From assembly GCA_018826895.1 (NCBI GenBank), contig JAHJYA010000094.1:1-64000 (forward strand): 64,000 nucleotides of DNA, given 5' to 3'. The stretch is from Gammaproteobacteria bacterium (lineage in GTDB: Bacteria; Pseudomonadota; Gammaproteobacteria; Pseudomonadales; Pseudomonadaceae). Positions 46,339 to 55,451 of this stretch are shown in pieces; the stretch's first letter is position 1, and every line of letters begins with the position of its first letter. The notes below the pieces were generated by a model. That model did no database searches. It had not been told where the DNA came from and saw nothing but the letters and a program-made list of their open reading frames with translations. Position numbers and translations under genes: made by a program.

Positions 46339-47334
46339 TTACCGGGCGACTTTGCCGAACAGGCGCAGGCGGCTGACGCCACCGTCGGGGAATACGTTCA
46401 GACGCACGTGGGTGATCGGACCGAGGGCGCGGATTTCTTCGCTGTATTCGTGTTCGGCATGCATGCTCAGTTTCTGGCTGGGCAGCAGCTCGCGCCAGAA
46501 CAGGCTCTGGGTTTCGATCTGGCTGTCGGTGCCGCCTTTGACGAAGGCCGCCTGGATAGAGCAGCTGTCCGGGTAGTTGCCTTTGAAATGCAGGGTGTCG
46601 ACGACGATGCGCTCGATTTCGCCAGGGTGGCCGAGGGCGATGATCACCCAGTCGTTACCGGGGGTGCGGCGGCGCGCGGTTTCCCAGCCGTCGCCCATGT
46701 TCACGCCGCGGCCGGGGTTGAGCAGGTTGCCCATACGGCCGAAGTGCTCGTCCGAGCAGGCCAGGGCGCGGCCGCCATTGAGTGCGGCAGCGAGGTCGAG
46801 CTGCTCGTCGGCGGCTACGCTCGACCAGTCGCGGTACGGCACACCGTAGACGCGCAGGCGGGCAACGCCACCATCCGGGTAGATATTGAAGCGCAGGTGG
46901 GTGTAAGCCTGGCTGTCGCTGATGGCGTGGTAGTGGTGGCTGTTGCCCTGCAGCTCGACGGCCGGCAGTACTTCGGTCCAGACGGTGGCCTCGGTCGGCT
47001 CGCCGTCAGCGACGAAGCAGGCTTCCAGGGACGCCGACGGCGGGTAGTTGCCGGTGAAGAAGCTGGTGTCGATGTCCACGCCTTTGATCGAACCGGCAAC
47101 GCCCAGTCGGATCACCGCACTGTCGTAGCCCTCGAAGCGTTTGCGGCGCGACTCCCAGCCGTCCATCCACTTGCCGTTGTCGTCGAACACGCCTTCCTTC
47201 CATACCGCAGGGGTCGGCTGGAACAGGCGGTTGACGTCGGCGAACCAGTCATCGGTAACCGAAATGGCGCGGGTGCCGAGGCGGGCGTCGGCGAGGTTGA
47301 CGTATTTCTCGAAGGGCGCGGCGTAAACGTGCAT
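46339..47334 (-). CDS. alc: Allantoicase
   Basis: The 331-residue protein contains two tandem allantoicase repeats, seen as the paired segments [19 protein letters not shown] and [19 protein letters not shown], and [18 protein letters not shown] against [18 protein letters not shown]. It hydrolyses allantoate to ureidoglycolate and urea. It lies 45 bp after uraD. Confidence 0.95.
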   Translation of the reverse strand: MHVYAAPFEKYVNLADARLGTRAISVTDDWFADVNRLFQPTPAVWKEGVFDDNGKWMDGWESRRKRFEGYDSAVIRLGVAGSIKGVDIDTSFFTGNYPPSASLEACFVADGEPTEATVWTEVLPAVELQGNSHHYHAISDSQAYTHLRFNIYPDGGVARLRVYGVPYRDWSSVAADEQLDLAAALNGGRALACSDEHFGRMGNLLNPGRGVNMGDGWETARRRTPGNDWVIIALGHPGEIERIVVDTLHFKGNYPDSCSIQAAFVKGGTDSQIETQSLFWRELLPSQKLSMHAEHEYSEEIRALGPITHVRLNVFPDGGVSRLRLFGKVAR

Positions 47335-47379
47335 GGGTGGGTCTGCCTCTGGAGTGAACGATTGGGCGGTGTGCTGCAG

Positions 47380-47895
47380 CTACAGCGCCTGCAGGCGGAA
47401 CAGGGCGATCTGGTTGATCTCGGCCAGCGCAGTGTGGAACTCCTGCTCCGGCGTATTGTGCAGGCGCGCCTCGAAGGCGGCGAGAATCTGCTGACGATTA
47501 CTGCCTTTGACGGCTTTGATAAAGGGGAAGCCGAATTTGCTTTTGTAGGCATCGTTGAGTGCGGTGAAGCGGGCGAACTCTTCAGCGGTGCAGTCCTGAA
47601 TGCCGGCGCCGGCTTGTTCGGCGCTGCTGGCAGCGGTCAGTTCGCCACGCACGGCGGCTTTGCCGGCGAGGTCCGGGTGGGCATTGATCAGCGCCAGTTG
47701 CGCATCATGCTCAGCCGCCAGAAGGATCGCCGCCATGCGCTGATGAAGAAACTCGACCTCATCCAGGCGCGGGTCAGCGCCTTGGTCAAAGGCCTGCTCA
47801 GCGACCCAGGACGAATGCTCGTAGATGTCGGCAAAGGCGCGAATAAAGGCGTCACGGCTCAGGGTGCTGGGCGTCAGGGTCTGGAAATGGCTCAT
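47380..47895 (-). CDS. uraD: OHCU decarboxylase
   Basis: The 171-residue protein starts MSHFQTLTPSTLSRDAFIRAFADIYEHSSWVAE and has LINAHPDLAGKAAVRGELTAASSAEQAG, the family motif with the catalytic His. FGFPFIKAVKG is also conserved. It converts OHCU to S-allantoin. Its ATG overlaps the puuE stop (TGATG), so the longer frame is rejected. Confidence 0.95.
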   Translation of the reverse strand: MSHFQTLTPSTLSRDAFIRAFADIYEHSSWVAEQAFDQGADPRLDEVEFLHQRMAAILLAAEHDAQLALINAHPDLAGKAAVRGELTAASSAEQAGAGIQDCTAEEFARFTALNDAYKSKFGFPFIKAVKGSNRQQILAAFEARLHNTPEQEFHTALAEINQIALFRLQAL

Positions 47896-48833
47896 CACAG
47901 GCGCTCGCTGGACGCGGGGGGAAACGGGTGGCTGCTGTGCCAGTGGCGGGCGATATCGACGCGCCGGGCGCACCAGACCTGCTCGTGGCTTTGCACATAC
48001 TCGAGAAAGCGCGCCAGCGAGGCAATACGTGCCGGGCGGCCCAGCAGGCGGCAGTGCATGCCGATGGAGAGCATCTTCGGCGCGCCGGCCGCGCCCTCGG
48101 CGTAGAGCACGTCGAAGGCATCCTTGAGGTAACTGAAAAAGTCATCACCGGTGTTGAAGCCCTGCACCTGGGTGAAGCGCATGTCGTTGGTGTCCAGGGT
48201 GTAGGGAATTACCAGGTGTGGACGCTCGGCGGTGCTGGCCGGGTCCCAGTAGGGCAGGTCGTCATCGTAAGTGTCGCTGTCGTACAGAAAGCCTCCTTCC
48301 TCGCGCACCAGGCGCCGGGTGTTCGGTCCGGTGCGGCCGGTGTACCAGCCCAGCGGCCGCTCGCCAGTCAGCTCGGTGAGGATGCGAATGGCCGCCTGCA
48401 TATGCTCGCGTTCGGTGGCTTCGTCCATGTACTGGTAGTCGATCCAGCGGTAGCCGTGGCTGCAGATCTCGTGACCGGCAGCGGCCATCTGGCGGATCAG
48501 CTCGGGGTGGCGTTGGGCAGCCATGGCCACGGCGAAGATGGTCAGCGGAATGTTGTGTTTCTGGAACAGTGCCAGCAAACGCCAGACACCCGCGCGGCTG
48601 CCGTATTCATAGAGCGACTCCATGCTCATGTTGCGCACGCCCTGCAGCGGTTGCGCCGCGACCATTTCCGAGAGGAAGGCTTCGGATTCGGCGTCGCCAT
48701 GCAGAATGTTGCGCTCGCCGCCTTCTTCGTAGTTGAGGACGAAGGACAGGGCGATACGGGCATTGCCCGGCCACTGTGGGTGCGCGGGAGCGTTGGCATA
48801 ACCGATCAGGTCGCGGGGGTAGTCTGCGGTCAA
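47895..48833 (-). CDS. puuE: Allantoinase, polysaccharide-deacetylase-like
   Basis: The 312-residue PuuE-type enzyme has YPRDLIGYANAPAHPQWPGNARIALSFVLNYEEGGE, GHEICSHGYRWIDYQ (metal-site His) and TGRTGPNTRRLV. It opens allantoin to allantoate. It is the first gene of the minus-strand puuE-uraD-alc-allA-puuD operon. A perfect TTGTATACAA palindrome lies 39 bp upstream. Confidence 0.95.
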   Translation of the reverse strand: MTADYPRDLIGYANAPAHPQWPGNARIALSFVLNYEEGGERNILHGDAESEAFLSEMVAAQPLQGVRNMSMESLYEYGSRAGVWRLLALFQKHNIPLTIFAVAMAAQRHPELIRQMAAAGHEICSHGYRWIDYQYMDEATEREHMQAAIRILTELTGERPLGWYTGRTGPNTRRLVREEGGFLYDSDTYDDDLPYWDPASTAERPHLVIPYTLDTNDMRFTQVQGFNTGDDFFSYLKDAFDVLYAEGAAGAPKMLSIGMHCRLLGRPARIASLARFLEYVQSHEQVWCARRVDIARHWHSSHPFPPASSERL

Positions 48834-48871
48834 GGCGGGCCGTCCTGCATAGGTTCAGTTGATGGCTGTGA

Positions 48872-48881
48872 TTGTATACAA
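48872..48881. promoter_or_regulatory. GntR-type palindrome upstream of puuE
   Basis: TTGTATACAA is a perfect 10-bp palindrome 39 bp before the puuE start, in the 339-bp divergent gap to uraH. It is the clearest member of the TTGTNTACAA set. Confidence 0.65.
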
Positions 48882-49055
48882 AATGATGTGCGAGCTGTAA
48901 ATCACAATCTCGCTAATAAGGCGTTCATAACCCTAAGCAAGAAACCTGCCTGATTGGTCAGGTGTTTACGTTGCTTGGCTTACCTGGCGTGTATTTTTGG
49001 ATAATTGAGGTGCGCCAAAGTGAGGTGTTTATACGGGCTAAAACCGGGCGTTGCA

Positions 49056-49065
49056 TTGTGTACAA
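49056..49065. promoter_or_regulatory. GntR-type palindrome upstream of uraH
   Basis: TTGTGTACAA lies about 108 bp before the uraH start codon. It differs from the puuE site at one central base. Confidence 0.6.
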
Positions 49066-49172
49066 AGCCTGTTATTCCGTCGCCGTAGCCCATGCTATGC
49101 TCCGGCGCCTGCACCCAATGAATCATCAACCGATAGGAGGCGGGCCGCCGCTGATCGCCGCGCCCGAATGCG

Positions 49173-49526
49173 ATGGGACGATTGACCACACATGTGCTGG
49201 ATGCCGCTCATGGTTGCCCTGGCAGTGCGCTGAAAGTGGACCTGTACCGCGTCGAAGGCACTGAACTGGTGCTGGTTGCCCAACAACTGACCAATGCCGA
49301 CGGCCGTTGCGACGCGCCGCTGCTCGAAGGTGATAGCTACGTCAGTGGCGTGTACCAGTTGCAGTTTCATGTGGGTGATTATTATCGCCGCCGTGGTGTG
49401 ACGCTGCCGGAGCCTGCCTTCCTGGATGTAGTGGTGTTGCGCGTTGGTATTGATGCCGATCAGGCGCACTACCATGTGCCGCTGCTGGTCTCGCCGTATA
49501 GCTACTCCACCTATCGAGGCAGTTAG
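49173..49526 (+). CDS. uraH: 5-hydroxyisourate hydrolase (transthyretin-like)
   Basis: The 117-residue protein has the full HIUase signature: RLTTHVLDAAHGCPGSALKVDLYR at the N-terminus and the C-terminal tetrapeptide YRGS with nearby His/Arg residues. It hydrolyses 5-hydroxyisourate to OHCU, between PuuD and UraD. It is divergent from puuE. Confidence 0.95.
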   Translation: MGRLTTHVLDAAHGCPGSALKVDLYRVEGTELVLVAQQLTNADGRCDAPLLEGDSYVSGVYQLQFHVGDYYRRRGVTLPEPAFLDVVVLRVGIDADQAHYHVPLLVSPYSYSTYRGS

Positions 49527-49539
49527 GGGCGGTAAGCCT

Positions 49540-49606
49540 TTGCCCGCGACTGTGTCGCGGGCTTCGCGAATAAAGCGGAGCGCCGCCCGTTCGCTCCTAC
49601 AGGACG
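49540..49606. repeat. REP-like hairpin region
   Basis: GCCCGCGACTGTGTCGCGGGC forms a short perfect hairpin. GCGAATAAAGCGGAGCGCC and CGTTCGCTCCTAC follow as the GTAGGAGCG-type repeat. It lies between convergent uraH and LysE-family genes and may also terminate uraH. Confidence 0.65.
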
Positions 49607-49690
49607 GCGCCGTACCTGACCTGTGGCGGCAGCGCTCGCAGGGACGCAGCGCGAAGGACGCGTTTAGATCCCATGTGCCAGTTTGGTGAT

Positions 49691-50317
49691 TCAGCGACTT
49701 AGCAGCGAAGCCGCCCCTGCGCCACCGAACAGGGCAGCGCTGATGCGGTTGAACCACACCTGGCCCTTGCCCGAGCGCAGGTAGCGCGCGGCGCCCTGGG
49801 CGCTAAGGCCATAGAACAGCTTGCAGCCCAGGTCGAGTACGGCCCAGGTCAGGATCATCACCAGCAACTGGCTGAGCAGTGGGCGCTCGGCGCTGATGAA
49901 TTGCGGCAAGAAAGCGGCGAAAAACAGGATGTCCTTGGGGTTGCTCGCGCCCAGGCCGAAGGCTTTCCAGAACAGGCTGCGCCAACCGGGGTTGGCCAGC
50001 GGGGCTTCGCCGCTCACTGGCGCTGCCGCCTGGCGCGAAGCCTGCCAGCTTTGCCAGGCCAGGTAGAACAGGTAGAGCGCGCCGAGCAGCTTGAGCAGGC
50101 TGAAGATTTGCTCCGAGGCCAGCAGCAAAGCGCCCAGGCCCAGCGCCGAAGCACTGAGCAGGCACAGCGAGGCCGAGACGCCGCCAAGGAATGCAGGCGT
50201 GGAGCGGCGCAGGCCGTAGTTGAGGCTGTTGCTGACCATCAGCAGGGACAGCGGACCGGGAATCAGGATCACCACCAGGGCGGCGCCGCTGAACAGCAGC
50301 CAGGTATCAAGGTTCAT
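49691..50317 (-). CDS. LysE/RhtB-family exporter
   Basis: The 208-residue protein has about six helices and the RhtB-type features ILIPGPLSLLMVSNSLNYGLRRSTPAFLGG, LLKLLGALYLFYLAWQSWQ and GASNPKDILFFAAFLPQFI. It probably exports an amino acid or purine-related metabolite. A GntR-type palindrome lies 70 bp upstream, so it may belong to the purine regulon. Confidence 0.85.
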   Translation of the reverse strand: MNLDTWLLFSGAALVVILIPGPLSLLMVSNSLNYGLRRSTPAFLGGVSASLCLLSASALGLGALLLASEQIFSLLKLLGALYLFYLAWQSWQASRQAAAPVSGEAPLANPGWRSLFWKAFGLGASNPKDILFFAAFLPQFISAERPLLSQLLVMILTWAVLDLGCKLFYGLSAQGAARYLRSGKGQVWFNRISAALFGGAGAASLLSR

Positions 50318-50386
50318 CAGGGGCGCTCTGCAGGTTGGGGGAGTGAGGGGGCGGCCAAGAATGCGTGCAGCGCTGCGATTATGCAG

Positions 50387-50396
50387 TTGTATACAT
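50387..50396. promoter_or_regulatory. GntR-type palindrome upstream of the LysE-family gene
   Basis: TTGTATACAT matches TTGTNTACAA at 9 of 10 positions and lies 70 bp before the exporter start, on the side of the divergent GntR gene. Confidence 0.5.
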
Positions 50397-50563
50397 AAAA
50401 TTCAATTTGCCTGATGTGATTGGCCTTGAACATCTGCCGATAGGCGAGAGCCGTAGTGCCTGCCAGGCGTACGCTGCGGGTTTAAGAACGGGGCGCACAG
50501 GCTCCAGAGACTTCGCCAAAGCTGCAGGCCGGGCTCTGTATAGCGCTATGCCGGGACATTCGG

Positions 50564-50573
50564 TTGTGTACAA
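50564..50573. promoter_or_regulatory. GntR-type palindrome upstream of the gntR gene
   Basis: TTGTGTACAA, identical to the uraH site, lies about 112 bp before the GntR start. It suggests autoregulation. Confidence 0.6.
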
Positions 50574-50684
50574 TGGCCTGGTCGCTTTGCCCCGCATCGC
50601 CCATCAGCCCTGCCTGTGCGCTTCGCTGGTCAGGTTGGTCGCACAGGCTTACGACACTGCCGATCCCCTGTCACGCGAGCCCCA

Positions 50685-51437
50685 ATGAACGATCAATTGC
50701 AGCCCCTCAAGAAGCAGCCGCGCGCCGGCAAGAGCGCCCGCAGCGGGACTCAGGACGATATCGTTTACGCCCATATCTTCGATGCCATTCTCGAGCAGCG
50801 CCTGGCGCCAGGCACCAAGCTGAGCGAAGAGGCGCTGGGGGAGATTTTCGGCGTTAGCCGCACCATCATCCGTCGCGCCCTGTCACGCTTGGGGCATGAA
50901 GGGGTGGTGCTGCTGCGACCGAATCGCGGTGCGGTAGTGGCCAGCCCCAGCGTCGAGGAGGCGCGGCAGATTTTTTACGCACGGCGCATGGTCGAACAGG
51001 CCATCACCGAACTGGCCGTGCAGCACGCCAGTGCCGAGCAGCTCGCCGAGCTACGACAGATGGTCAGTGATGAGCGCGACAGTTTCGCCCGTGGCGACCG
51101 CGGCGCTGGTATTCGCCTGTCTGGCGAATTTCACCTCAAGCTGGCGGAAGCCGCGCGCAATGCGCCCCTGGTGAGTTTCCAGCGCAGCCTGGTGTCGCAG
51201 ACCTCGCTGATCATCGCGCAGTACGAAAGCGGCAGCCGCTCCCATTGCTCTTACGATGAACACAACGCGCTGATCGATGCCATCGAGGCGCGCAACGCCG
51301 AGCAGGCGGTGACCCTGATGATGCATCACATGGATCATATCGACAGCAAGCTCAACCTCGACGAGGACAGCGCTTCGGATGATCTGCATGCAGTTTTTTC
51401 GCATGTGATGCCGGCCAAAAGAAAGCTCAGTCGCTGA
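50685..51437 (+). CDS. GntR/FCD-family regulator of purine catabolism
   Basis: The 250-residue protein has an N-terminal winged HTH (LGEIFGVSRTIIRRALSRLGHEGVVLLRPNRGAVVASPS) and a C-terminal FCD helical domain (ARRMVEQAITELAVQHA, FHLKLAEAARNAPLV, YDEHNALIDAIEARNAEQA). The ATG at 50685 follows the family N-terminus; earlier in-frame ATGs are rejected. It lies in the purine cluster, and TTGTNTACAA sites precede several purine genes and itself. It is probably their ligand-responsive regulator. Confidence 0.87.
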   Translation: MNDQLQPLKKQPRAGKSARSGTQDDIVYAHIFDAILEQRLAPGTKLSEEALGEIFGVSRTIIRRALSRLGHEGVVLLRPNRGAVVASPSVEEARQIFYARRMVEQAITELAVQHASAEQLAELRQMVSDERDSFARGDRGAGIRLSGEFHLKLAEAARNAPLVSFQRSLVSQTSLIIAQYESGSRSHCSYDEHNALIDAIEARNAEQAVTLMMHHMDHIDSKLNLDEDSASDDLHAVFSHVMPAKRKLSR

Positions 51438-51594
51438 TCCGGAGTATCCGTGAGGCAACCGCCGTACACGGACTCTCCGCTGTCAGTGCTGTGGTCGTTA
51501 CGATCAACTGCCCCAGGCTTGCTCGTATCTCGGCTCGTCTAAATCAGAAACGCAGCGTAGATCGCAGACTAAAGTGGCAGCGGTTAAATAGCCT

Positions 51595-51786
51595 TCACGT
51601 CCGCTCACGGCTCTTGTTCCTGGAGTCGCTTGCCTCGGCAGAGAAATGGTAGCGATAGGTGAGTGATACCAGGCAGTAACGGCCGTGTAATGTGAAGAGC
51701 GATGACCGCTCATCCGCACTCGAGGGGAATGGATCGTTGGCGCTGTTGCTAGTTGGGTATTGAGTGATCCAGTTTTCAAACTTCAT
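51595..51786 (-). CDS. Small hypothetical ORF
   Basis: A 63-codon frame starting MKFENWITQYP has GAGG 9 bp upstream and ends within the 411-bp gap between the gntR and mipA genes. No family is recognised. The segment LVSLTYRYHF looks like an outer-membrane strand, so a porin remnant is possible. Nothing else is visible in this gap. Confidence 0.25.
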   Translation of the reverse strand: MKFENWITQYPTSNSANDPFPSSADERSSLFTLHGRYCLVSLTYRYHFSAEASDSRNKSRERT

Positions 51787-51848
51787 CGTTGTCTGCCTCA
51801 TGGGTGGGGTGGGCATGTGGTTCTTGCAATTGCGGCATTCTTCGATGC

Positions 51849-52640
51849 TCAGAAGCGCCTGCTCAAGCCAATAACCAGCTGTGCTATTCCATTACGGTCA
51901 GACTCCAGCAAGGGGCTGTCTCTGAGTTCGCTCTGCAGATGGCGATACTCGACCGCTCCGAGCAGTGCCCACTTCGTCGACCCGATCGGCTGCATAAGCG
52001 TCATGCCGATATGCGGCGTAACAGCGGACCCCGGTGAGTACTCGGTGACACCCCGTGAGACCTCTTCGTCCAGGGTTCCGAAGTAGTAGCCGGCAAGCCT
52101 GGAGGACATCCAGCTTGCTCCAGCATTGGCCGTAAGCGTGGCTCTGGAGATATGCCAGGTGTAACGATAATCAAGCGATACCTCATACCCGTCGCTGGCA
52201 TCGGAGATGTCATGCAACGCCTCCAGTGCGATGTCCCCATATGCCGTGCGATAGGTTGCTCGTACACCGGCATCGATGCCGTCATCGCGATCGCTCAAAA
52301 GGTCACGGTTAACCCCGTTGGCCCTGAGTTCGGCGCGCCCAAGATCTGAAGCGTCGAATCCGTCTAGTCGGGCTGAGAGGATTGCATCGAAGGTAAATTG
52401 ATCCGAGTTGTACAGGTGAACACCGCCGGAAGCCCCGCGCAGGAAGAATCGCTGCCCTTCGTAGCCGATCAATGGGATCGGCCGGATGCGCGTTTCTTCA
52501 CCTGCATAGGGGCTTGCAGTGACGCTAGTGCCGGCGCCTATGGACCACCTAGTAGAGGATTGTGGCGGTTCCTGGGCAAAGGCACTGACAGGCAGTACGA
52601 GAGTGGCGAGCTTGAATAGAACTCGAAATGTTGGGCTCAT
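51849..52640 (-). CDS. MipA/OmpV-family outer-membrane protein
   Basis: The 263-residue protein has a signal (MSPTFRVLFKLATLVLPVSAFA/QE), then SIGAGTSVTASPYAGEETRIRPIPLIGYEGQRFFLRGASGGVHL and GAVEYRHLQSELRDSPLLESD, ending in an aromatic residue as barrel proteins do. Its ATG overlaps the stop of the upstream MFS gene (ATGA). MipA genes are often tied to OmpR-type two-component systems, and one lies at 55452. Confidence 0.85.
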   Translation of the reverse strand: MSPTFRVLFKLATLVLPVSAFAQEPPQSSTRWSIGAGTSVTASPYAGEETRIRPIPLIGYEGQRFFLRGASGGVHLYNSDQFTFDAILSARLDGFDASDLGRAELRANGVNRDLLSDRDDGIDAGVRATYRTAYGDIALEALHDISDASDGYEVSLDYRYTWHISRATLTANAGASWMSSRLAGYYFGTLDEEVSRGVTEYSPGSAVTPHIGMTLMQPIGSTKWALLGAVEYRHLQSELRDSPLLESDRNGIAQLVIGLSRRF

Positions 52641-54079
52641 CGATGGCTCCAGTGAAATGGGTCGGAAATTTTATTGAGTGAGTTCGAATGACTGGGGAGG
52701 CGGCCATCCGGGGATATGGCCTGCTCCGGGTTGTCATGCGTCTTGCTGGAGGCTGAAGGTGCAGTGTTCTGCGTAGCGCGTGCGACTTGCCGGGCTTGCA
52801 CACTGCCGAGCCAGAAACCGAGTGCGGCCCATATCAGCGCCAGCGGTACGACAACACTGGCCAGTGCTCCCATGGCCAGGCCAAAACGTCCGAGTACACC
52901 TACGGTCTGCGCTCCGATGACATCACCGTTGCGGTACATGAAGGTGTCGACGACGGCTTTGGCTTTGTACTTGTCTTCACGGCTGAGCACGGTGAACAGC
53001 GCCTCGCGCGCTGGCCGGGTGATACCGCGTTGCACCGCCCGATTGCTGGCTTCGAGCAGAATCAGCAGGATGAACGAGCCGTAGATCGCCAGCCCGATAA
53101 AGCCGAGTGCAGTGACGATTGGCAGAATCGCCAGTGCAATGCCTAGACCGAAGCGCTGAATGATCTTTGCGGTCAGGGTGAGTTGCAGGAGCAATACCGC
53201 AACCTGCGTCCACATGTCGATGCTGCCCAGAAGCGCGGTACGTGCGTCCATATCATCCGCTACCGCCGCGACCATCTGCAGGCGAGTGAAGTAGATGAAT
53301 GTCGAGGTCACGGTCATCAGCATGACGTAGCCGGCGATACCGGTCAGGTAGCGTGACTGGAATACCGCGCGAAGACCCGCCCAGGCGCTGCCGCCTATTT
53401 GTTCGGCTTCGTTTGCAGGTTCGGCCGCGTCGATAAGGGTTCGGTCCGGTGCCATTCGCACGAGCAGCCAGGCTGCGATCATGGCAAGCAGCAGAAATCC
53501 ACCCGATACCAACAGCAGGGATGGTGTGCCAAGAGGCTCTGCCAGTTGTGAGGCGAGCCAGGGACCGAAGATCGCGCCGAGCGTGCCGCCCACCGAGATC
53601 AGAGCGAAGAAACGCATGCCCTGATCGCTGCTGAACCGGTCGGCCAGCAGTGCCCAGAACACCATGGTGGCGAACAGGTTGAACACGCTGAACCAGACGT
53701 AGAACACCTGGCCACTGCGTTGCCCGATGGTGCCGGGTGCGAACATGAGCAGGGCCCAGAAAACCACCAGGCTCAGCACGAAAAAACCGTAGGTCGCAGC
53801 GATGAACTGCAATCGCTTCAGGCGGCTGACCAGCCAACCGAACAGCGGGTTTACCGCCAGTGTCACGACTGCGGTACCGATGAACAACCAGTGAATGGCC
53901 TCGATGCCGCGTTCCATGCCCAGTGCATCACGCGCCGGCCGCAGCAGCATCAGTGCGGTCAGAACGCAGAAGAAAAATAGCATCGCGATCAGAACTGGCC
54001 CGATCTCCTCAGGGCGGAGGTTGAACAGCGCCTGAAGGAAGCGTGGGCGGCGCGCTGCCGATGGCGTGGGTCGTCTCAT
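52637..54079 (-). CDS. MFS protein of the NTP/NDP-exchanger-like family
   Basis: The product is about 480 residues with about 12 helices. Conserved parts are FNLRPEEIGPVLIAMLFFFCVLTALMLLRPARDALGM, FYVWFSVFNLFATMVFWALLADRF and RPAREALFTVLSREDKYKAKAVVDTFMYRNGDVIGAQ. This resembles bacterial ATP/ADP-translocase-like MFS proteins; transport substrate is unknown. I chose the ATG at 54079; the next ATG upstream (54091) has its AGG directly against the codon. The 134-residue extension beyond is not protein-like. Confidence 0.78.
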   Translation of the reverse strand: MRRPTPSAARRPRFLQALFNLRPEEIGPVLIAMLFFFCVLTALMLLRPARDALGMERGIEAIHWLFIGTAVVTLAVNPLFGWLVSRLKRLQFIAATYGFFVLSLVVFWALLMFAPGTIGQRSGQVFYVWFSVFNLFATMVFWALLADRFSSDQGMRFFALISVGGTLGAIFGPWLASQLAEPLGTPSLLLVSGGFLLLAMIAAWLLVRMAPDRTLIDAAEPANEAEQIGGSAWAGLRAVFQSRYLTGIAGYVMLMTVTSTFIYFTRLQMVAAVADDMDARTALLGSIDMWTQVAVLLLQLTLTAKIIQRFGLGIALAILPIVTALGFIGLAIYGSFILLILLEASNRAVQRGITRPAREALFTVLSREDKYKAKAVVDTFMYRNGDVIGAQTVGVLGRFGLAMGALASVVVPLALIWAALGFWLGSVQARQVARATQNTAPSASSKTHDNPEQAISPDGRLPSHSNSLNKISDPFHWSHR

Positions 54080-54126
54080 AGGGGAAGGCATCCTGCTTTG
54101 GGGCACGCCATGGCGAGCGCTAACAT

Positions 54127-55230
54127 TCAGTAGGTAAGGCGCGCGGGGTAGCGCGTGCTGCTGAGTTCTTCGCTGATGCTCCACAGGCGGGCGGCGGCCT
54201 GCCTGTCCGATGCGGCCGCTGGTATGTTGGCCAGACCCAGCGGGCCGCGTACCTCCATCAACCCGGTAGGGCCGTAGTAGCTTCCGCCTTGCGCATCCGG
54301 TGCGGTGGCGGCGTACAGGGTAGGCACTGCACCCTGTGCAGCCGTTTGAATCAGGAAGGGTATTGGGGGCAGGCTGCGACCTTGGCTGGGCAGCAGGTTG
54401 GTACGTGAGACTCCGGGGTGGGATGCGATGCTCGTAACGCGCCAGCCCGCCACATCGCTGCGGCGTTGCAGCTCCAGGGCAAACATCAGGCAAGCCAGCT
54501 TCGATTGGCGATAGGCGAGCGCCGAGTCGTAGTCCTGTTCGAACTGCAGGTCTGCAAAGTTGATGGCGGCACCGCGGGCACGGGCCGCGATACTGGACAG
54601 TGTGACGACGCGGGGGCTATCAGCCTTGTGCAACAGCGGTAGCAGTTCCGCAGTCAAGACGAAGTGCCCCAGGTAGTTAACGGCGAACTGCATCTCGAAT
54701 CCATCCGCCGAAGTACCGCGCGTGGGGGGCTCCATGAGTCCTGCGTTGTTGATCAAGCCATCGAGGTGAGGCAACGTTGCCTTAAGGTGCGCGGCCAATG
54801 CGCGAACCGAAGCGAGGTCGGCCAGGTCCAGGGCTTCGAATTGCACCTGCGCGTTGGGTGTTGCCTGTCGGATGCTCGCGATCGCTTCCTTGCCTCGATC
54901 CGGATTGCGCGCCGCGATTATCACGTGCGCCCCCGAGGCCGCCAGAGCTTTGGCGCTTTCGAAGCCGATACCACTTGTTCCACCCGTGACCAGAAAAATA
55001 TGTCCGTCCTGCGAGGGCATATCCGTCAGGCTCCAATCCGGCTTTGGCAGACTCTGAGTGGTTGGCCGGTCTGCGGCGCATGCGCAGAGGAACACTGTAC
55101 TCAGGGCCACAAAACAGGTGCGCCAGCGGTTAAGCGTTGAGCGCACATTAGGAGCCGAGGCCGTCATTGCGACACCGGTCAGCATGTGGGCGCGTTGGGC
55201 GTGGAGGTTGGAAGCCGTCCAGTTGGTCAT
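54127..55230 (-). CDS. Short-chain dehydrogenase with predicted lipoprotein signal
   Basis: The 367-residue protein has the SDR motifs TGGTSGIG (about residue 82), NNAGLMEPP and the catalytic YRQSK. Before them is a hydrophobic stretch ending in LCAC (FVALSTVFLCAC), a lipobox-like signal. The start at 55230 has GAGG upstream; ATGs at 55185 and 55167 are alternatives. An NAD(P)-dependent enzyme exported as a lipoprotein is odd, so the N-terminus may instead be a membrane anchor or a misassigned start. It precedes the MFS gene on the same strand. Confidence 0.8.
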   Translation of the reverse strand: MTNWTASNLHAQRAHMLTGVAMTASAPNVRSTLNRWRTCFVALSTVFLCACAADRPTTQSLPKPDWSLTDMPSQDGHIFLVTGGTSGIGFESAKALAASGAHVIIAARNPDRGKEAIASIRQATPNAQVQFEALDLADLASVRALAAHLKATLPHLDGLINNAGLMEPPTRGTSADGFEMQFAVNYLGHFVLTAELLPLLHKADSPRVVTLSSIAARARGAAINFADLQFEQDYDSALAYRQSKLACLMFALELQRRSDVAGWRVTSIASHPGVSRTNLLPSQGRSLPPIPFLIQTAAQGAVPTLYAATAPDAQGGSYYGPTGLMEVRGPLGLANIPAAASDRQAAARLWSISEELSSTRYPARLTY

Positions 55231-55451
55231 GTTCGATGCCTCGCGAAGATCAATTAGGTTTGCGAATGGGCGCGTCAGGAGTCGCCGTTTCTGCAGTGTT
55301 TGCCGGTGGGATTAATTTGCGTTTAAGGCGACGGGTTCGTTGGCGTTACCAAATGTGTGGCGCATTGAACTGGCTTTGAACATCGGGCTTAATCCGTTAT
55401 TAATCTCGCTGTGGAACCATCGCGGATCACCTTTCCCTCATTCGAGCTGTT

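Noticed and set aside
46408-48105. Open frame of 565 residues on the plus strand
   Set aside because: It is antisense to alc, uraD and puuE, all of which show clear family motifs.
54092-54493. Upstream extension of the MFS gene
   Set aside because: It overlaps the SDR gene in another frame, is Pro/Arg-rich without hydrophobic helices, and the family N-terminus begins after 54079.
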